From Clostridia bacterium (lineage in GTDB: Bacteria > Bacillota_A > Clostridia > Oscillospirales > Acutalibacteraceae): DNA of 17,370 nucleotides. The stretch's first letter is position 1. Every line of letters begins with the position of its first letter. The DNA lies in contig JAFYOA010000063.1 of the NCBI GenBank assembly GCA_017547865.1, positions 1 to 17,370 on the forward strand. Direction: 5' to 3'. The notes beneath the pieces were generated by a model. The model saw only the letters and a program-made list of their open reading frames with translations, was not told the DNA's origin and did not search any database. The position numbers and the translations under genes were made by a program. This document shows, piece after piece, positions 14,530 to 17,370 of this stretch.

Positions 14530-16488
14530 TTACAGCAGATCAGCTTCGTCAAAGGCAAGAACAGTACCGTCTGCCTTTTTCAGGGTAAATTTCGTGTCCT
14601 TCACATCCAAAGAGGCTTCCACACCAGTGATGCTGTCATCCTGCGCCAGCACCGTGACCCAGCGGATATCTTTGGCGTGCAACCAGTACTGGGCGGTATA
14701 AATGGGGCGGAAGTCCTTCTGCAGAGAGCTGGGATTGCAGTACCACCCCTGCCACTGGGGGAACTGCACGCCCCGGCTGACGGAAAGACCGGCGGTCTCC
14801 ATAGGCGCCTCCGGCACCAGCAGGCGCAGTTCGTCGGCGGTCAGGGCCATGCCGTCGGCCAGCAGTTTCGGTGCATCCAGGTGCCACAGCACTTCGTAGT
14901 CGTGTTCCTTATCCGCAGCGGTCAGTCGGTCTACAATCACCGCAAAGGGTTTGCAGCCTTCTTCTTTCTTAAAGAAATACACACTGCGGTCGTGGGTCAC
15001 GCTCTTGTCCTGTTCTTCACCGTAACCCTCATCGTAAACAGCACGCAGAGCATCCACAGCTTCGCCCAGCTTATACTGCAGGCCGCTGGTGTTTTTAATG
15101 TGTTCCCGCTTCCAGTGGAAAGAAGTCCGGCGGTTCTGCTCCATGCCATCCACACGAACGGTATTGTGGCCCCGGGTGGAAAGCACATACTTTCTCGTTT
15201 CGGAAGTATCGTAGGCATAACAGTTGGCTTCATTCAGAATATTCTTTTTACCGATGGAGAACAGCACTTCCAGTTTATCTTCGTGCTGATGGCCGCAGCC
15301 AAAGGGGCCACCGTCAAAGTATAGGTAGGTATCTTCTTCTCCCCAGCCGGTGCGCAGGGCAGCCAAACCTGCATAGGGGAAGGCAACGGAAGTTTCCGCG
15401 GGGGGTGTCCCCTCTTTTTTACCGGAAACGGCCCAGCGGAATTCCGGTACCTCTCCGAACAGATCGAAGTGCCGTCCCAGCATCTCGCTCACCTTCTGCT
15501 GCGTTCCGTCGTTGATATCCGGCACACGGCCATCCGGGCGCATCAGCAGCAGGAGCCAACGCTGGGCTTTTGTCATCCAATCCATAAAACTGGGCGGGAT
15601 CTCGCAGCCATAGGCCAGCATAATGCGCACCACCGCCATGTAGTGGTTTACAATGACCGGCTGATACCGGGTGGAAAGCTCGTACTGGGCACCGTCCGGA
15701 TGCATCTGGATCTCCAATTCAATCATCAGCTTATCCAGGGCAAACTGCATCCACTCGGCGGCATCTTTAAAGAAAGGATACAGCACACCAATATGCACCA
15801 GGCCGTTCAGCTCGTGAATCAGCCAGTTGCCCGTGGTATAGTCCAGGCGCATCCGCTCGCCCTGCTCCCACACAGACTTACACCAATCCGTGAGGATATC
15901 ATCTGTGAAAGCCGGGCTTTGGTAAAAGCTGTGAATGATCTCCGGCCAGTTGAGACCCTGGCGGTTGCCGCACTCAATGGTGCGCCAGCACAGGGTGGAG
16001 TGACCATCACTGCGTTCCGGGCGCACGGCCTGCTTCACCCAGCTGTCGAACAGTTCGGCGCAGGCGGCCGCATATTTTTCGTTTTTTGTCACCCGATATA
16101 CCCGCGCCAGGCTTTCCAATTCGTGGTGACGGCTCAGCTGCCAGGTCCATTCTTTGTATTTATTATAGGTGGGGTTCAAAAACCAATCTACTTTTTCGCC
16201 AAACTGATGGGGCGTTCCGCAGGAAGTCAGCAGGTGACGGCAGCCGTTTTCCGCATCTGTCACCAGGTCGTCGGTCATGTTCACCACGCCTTTATCCGCG
16301 CGGGAAGAAAAATACGTTTCCGGCCGCAGAAAACCGCGGAAGAAATCCGCAAAAACCTTCCGGCAGGCGGCAAAATCATCCTTTTCGGCCAGGGCGGGAA
16401 TTTCTTCCAGACCCGGGAAAGTGCAGTTCAGCAGTTCGCCAAAAAATCGTTCATCGGTCAGCACAGGACCCGTCATGTTCATTTCCAT
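14530..16488 (-). CDS. Heparinase II/III-family polysaccharide lyase paralog D
   Basis: A 652-residue paralog and first gene of the D-C-B operon. The toroid has STLCWRTIECGNRQG (164-178), N221-W222 in GNWLIHELNGL and Y275-Q276 (STRYQPVI). Here the residue after the Tyr is Gln instead of the His seen in A, B and C, and the third residue after the Trp is His instead of Met. The beta-sandwich has GHQHEDKLEVLF (His400, His402) and STRGHNTVRVDGMEQNRR (His441). Its N-terminal half is of the A subtype (CGTPHQF, NKYKEWTWQLSR, LFDSWVKQAV), while its C-terminal half is near E and C. No signal peptide. The ATG at 16488 follows GAGGAG ten bases upstream; ATGs at codons 3 and 5 are alternatives. The substrate is unknown. 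Confidence 0.88.
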   Translation of the reverse strand: MEMNMTGPVLTDERFFGELLNCTFPGLEEIPALAEKDDFAACRKVFADFFRGFLRPETYFSSRADKGVVNMTDDLVTDAENGCRHLLTSCGTPHQFGEKVDWFLNPTYNKYKEWTWQLSRHHELESLARVYRVTKNEKYAAACAELFDSWVKQAVRPERSDGHSTLCWRTIECGNRQGLNWPEIIHSFYQSPAFTDDILTDWCKSVWEQGERMRLDYTTGNWLIHELNGLVHIGVLYPFFKDAAEWMQFALDKLMIELEIQMHPDGAQYELSTRYQPVIVNHYMAVVRIMLAYGCEIPPSFMDWMTKAQRWLLLLMRPDGRVPDINDGTQQKVSEMLGRHFDLFGEVPEFRWAVSGKKEGTPPAETSVAFPYAGLAALRTGWGEEDTYLYFDGGPFGCGHQHEDKLEVLFSIGKKNILNEANCYAYDTSETRKYVLSTRGHNTVRVDGMEQNRRTSFHWKREHIKNTSGLQYKLGEAVDALRAVYDEGYGEEQDKSVTHDRSVYFFKKEEGCKPFAVIVDRLTAADKEHDYEVLWHLDAPKLLADGMALTADELRLLVPEAPMETAGLSVSRGVQFPQWQGWYCNPSSLQKDFRPIYTAQYWLHAKDIRWVTVLAQDDSITGVEASLDVKDTKFTLKKADGTVLAFDEADLL

Positions 16489-16516
16489 ATTTCAAATACT
16501 CCTCGCTCTTTTTTGC

Positions 16517-16532
16517 GGCGGCTTTTCCCGCC
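16517..16532 (-). promoter_or_regulatory. Leader hairpin upstream of lyase D
   Basis: GGCGG-GAAAAG-CCGCC on the minus strand, between the -10 box and the ribosome binding site of D. It is the counterpart of the hairpin at 10540-10554, with the outermost pair changed from A-T to G-C. Confidence 0.5.
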
Positions 16533-16542
16533 TCCCGGTTCG

Positions 16543-16571
16543 ATTATAGGCGGCAAAAAGGGAGAAGTCAA
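16543..16571 (-). promoter_or_regulatory. Sigma-A promoter of the D-C-B lyase operon
   Basis: TTGACT (16571-16566), a 17-bp spacer and a perfect TATAAT (16548-16543), read on the minus strand. The same boxes and spacing occur before lyase A. The -35 box straddles the loop and 3' arm of the upstream terminator hairpin. Confidence 0.85.
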
Positions 16572-16587
16572 GATGACTCCTCCCTTT
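16555..16587 (-). terminator. Terminator after lyase E, overlapping the D promoter
   Basis: AAAGGGAGGAGTCA pairs with TGACTTCTCCCTTT (14 bp, one G-T pair) around a TCT loop, followed by further T on the minus strand. It starts 9 bp past the E stop. It is stronger than its counterpart after B. Confidence 0.75.
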
Positions 16588-16596
16588 GCTAAAAAT

Positions 16597-17370
16597 TTAC
16601 TTCCAAAATTCTGTTTCATCCACAGTCAGCGCGGTACCGTCTGCTTTTTTCAGGGTAATGTTCGTGTCGTTCACATCCAGAGAGGCTTCCACGCCGGTGA
16701 TAGCATCATCCTGCGCCAGCACTGTGACCCAGCGGATATCTTTGGCATGCAGCCAGTACTGGGCAGCGTACACCGGGTGGTAAACTTTCTGCACATCGGT
16801 GCAGTACCAGCCCTGCCACTGGGGGAACTGCACACCCCGGCTGATGGACAGGCCGGCAGTCTCCATGGGGGCTTCCGTCACCAGAAGGCGCAGCTCATCG
16901 GCAGCCAGTTCCATACCGTCGGCACACAGCTTATCTGTATCCAGGTGCCACATCACTTCGTAGTCGTGGTCTTTATCCGCGGTCAGGCGGTCCACAATCA
17001 CCGCAAAAGGCTTCACGCCTTCGGTTTTCTTAAAGAAATACACACTGCGCTCGTGGGCAATGCTCTTATCCTGTTCTTCGCCATAGCCTTCGTTGTAAAC
17101 GGCACGCAGGGCATCCACCGCATCGGTCAGGTTATATTCCATGCCGCTGTGCTTTTTAATATCCGCATCCTCCCAGCGGTAGGTCTTGCGGCGGTTCTGG
17201 TCCATGCCGTCCACCCGCACCGTGTTGTGGCCCCGGGTAGAAAGGCAATAGGCACGGGTTTCGGAAGTATCGTAAGCGTAGCAATTGGCCTCGGCCAAAA
17301 TATTTTTCTTGCCGATGGAAAACAGCACTTCCAGCTTATCTTCGTGCTGGTGGCCGCGGCCAAAGGGGCC
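16597..17370 (-). CDS. Heparinase II/III-family polysaccharide lyase paralog E, C-terminal part
   Basis: The last 257 residues of a fifth paralog; the gene enters from the right edge, so roughly the first 390 residues are missing (by alignment to D). The visible part begins GPFGRGHQHEDKLEV, the conserved His-rich motif of the beta-sandwich domain. It continues with STRGHNTVRVDGMDQNRR and YFFKKTEGVKPFAVIVDRLT, and ends DETEFWK. The body is nearest to D, while the final FWK and the sequence past the stop resemble B. The stop TAA is at 16599-16597. Since it is cut by the window and not by a stop codon or frameshift, it is probably an intact gene, and the array may continue further right. Confidence 0.87.
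   Translation of the reverse strand, partial: GPFGRGHQHEDKLEVLFSIGKKNILAEANCYAYDTSETRAYCLSTRGHNTVRVDGMDQNRRKTYRWEDADIKKHSGMEYNLTDAVDALRAVYNEGYGEEQDKSIAHERSVYFFKKTEGVKPFAVIVDRLTADKDHDYEVMWHLDTDKLCADGMELAADELRLLVTEAPMETAGLSISRGVQFPQWQGWYCTDVQKVYHPVYAAQYWLHAKDIRWVTVLAQDDAITGVEASLDVNDTNITLKKADGTALTVDETEFWK

Noticed and set aside
8457..17370. The tandem repeats as a CRISPR array or mobile element
   Set aside because: The repeat unit is a whole gene of about 1.95 kb with no short repeat-spacer pattern. No transposase, integrase, terminal inverted repeat or target duplication was seen.
16597..17370. Lyase E as a truncated pseudogene
   Set aside because: The frame stays open to the window edge with full motif conservation; the missing N-terminus is due to the window boundary.

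Overview
The window looks like chromosome from a moderately GC-rich, Gram-positive gut-type Clostridia, most likely Oscillospirales/Ruminococcaceae. This is inferred from strong AGGAG-type ribosome binding sites, consensus sigma-A promoters, a very large FtsX-like permease carrying a coiled coil, and a cluster of GNRA-type intergenic hairpins. The lineage call comes from style, not from a marker gene. Almost everything is on the minus strand. The one plus-strand gene is an esterase.

Layout from left to right: (1) the proBA proline operon, minus strand, with proA cut by the left edge; (2) a divergent promoter region and a plus-strand alpha/beta hydrolase (1269-2087); (3) a 266-bp intergenic block with a 15-bp tandem duplication, a cluster of hairpins and a strong terminator; (4) a tightly packed minus-strand run, read from 8307 down to 2354: ABC ATPase, giant permease, a small unknown protein, a DUF1653-GNAT fusion, and a DUF2961/GH172-type glycoside hydrolase; (5) from 8457 to the right edge, five tandem paralogs of the heparinase II/III polysaccharide-lyase superfamily, called A to E here from left to right. 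Transcription runs E to A.

The lyase array is the main point of interest. D, C and B form a tight operon with gaps of 14-15 nt. Each of the two longer gaps (E/D and B/A) holds the same composite module: a terminator hairpin whose 3' arm contains the -35 box of the next promoter (TTGACT, 17 bp, TATAAT), followed by a small leader hairpin with a compensatory base-pair change. Protein subtypes follow position. The genes directly after a module (D, A) share one N-terminal subtype, and the genes directly before a module (E, B) share the same C-terminal end. This suggests growth by duplication of a multi-gene unit that included its regulatory module. None of the four complete proteins has a signal peptide, so they probably act on imported oligosaccharides in the cytoplasm.

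How the parts might work together (inference): an intracellular set of uronate-oligosaccharide lyases, with a GH172-like furanosidase and an acetyl-esterase-like hydrolase nearby, would suit stepwise breakdown of a complex, possibly acetylated acidic glycan. No sugar transporter, regulator or uronate-catabolism gene lies in the window to identify the glycan.
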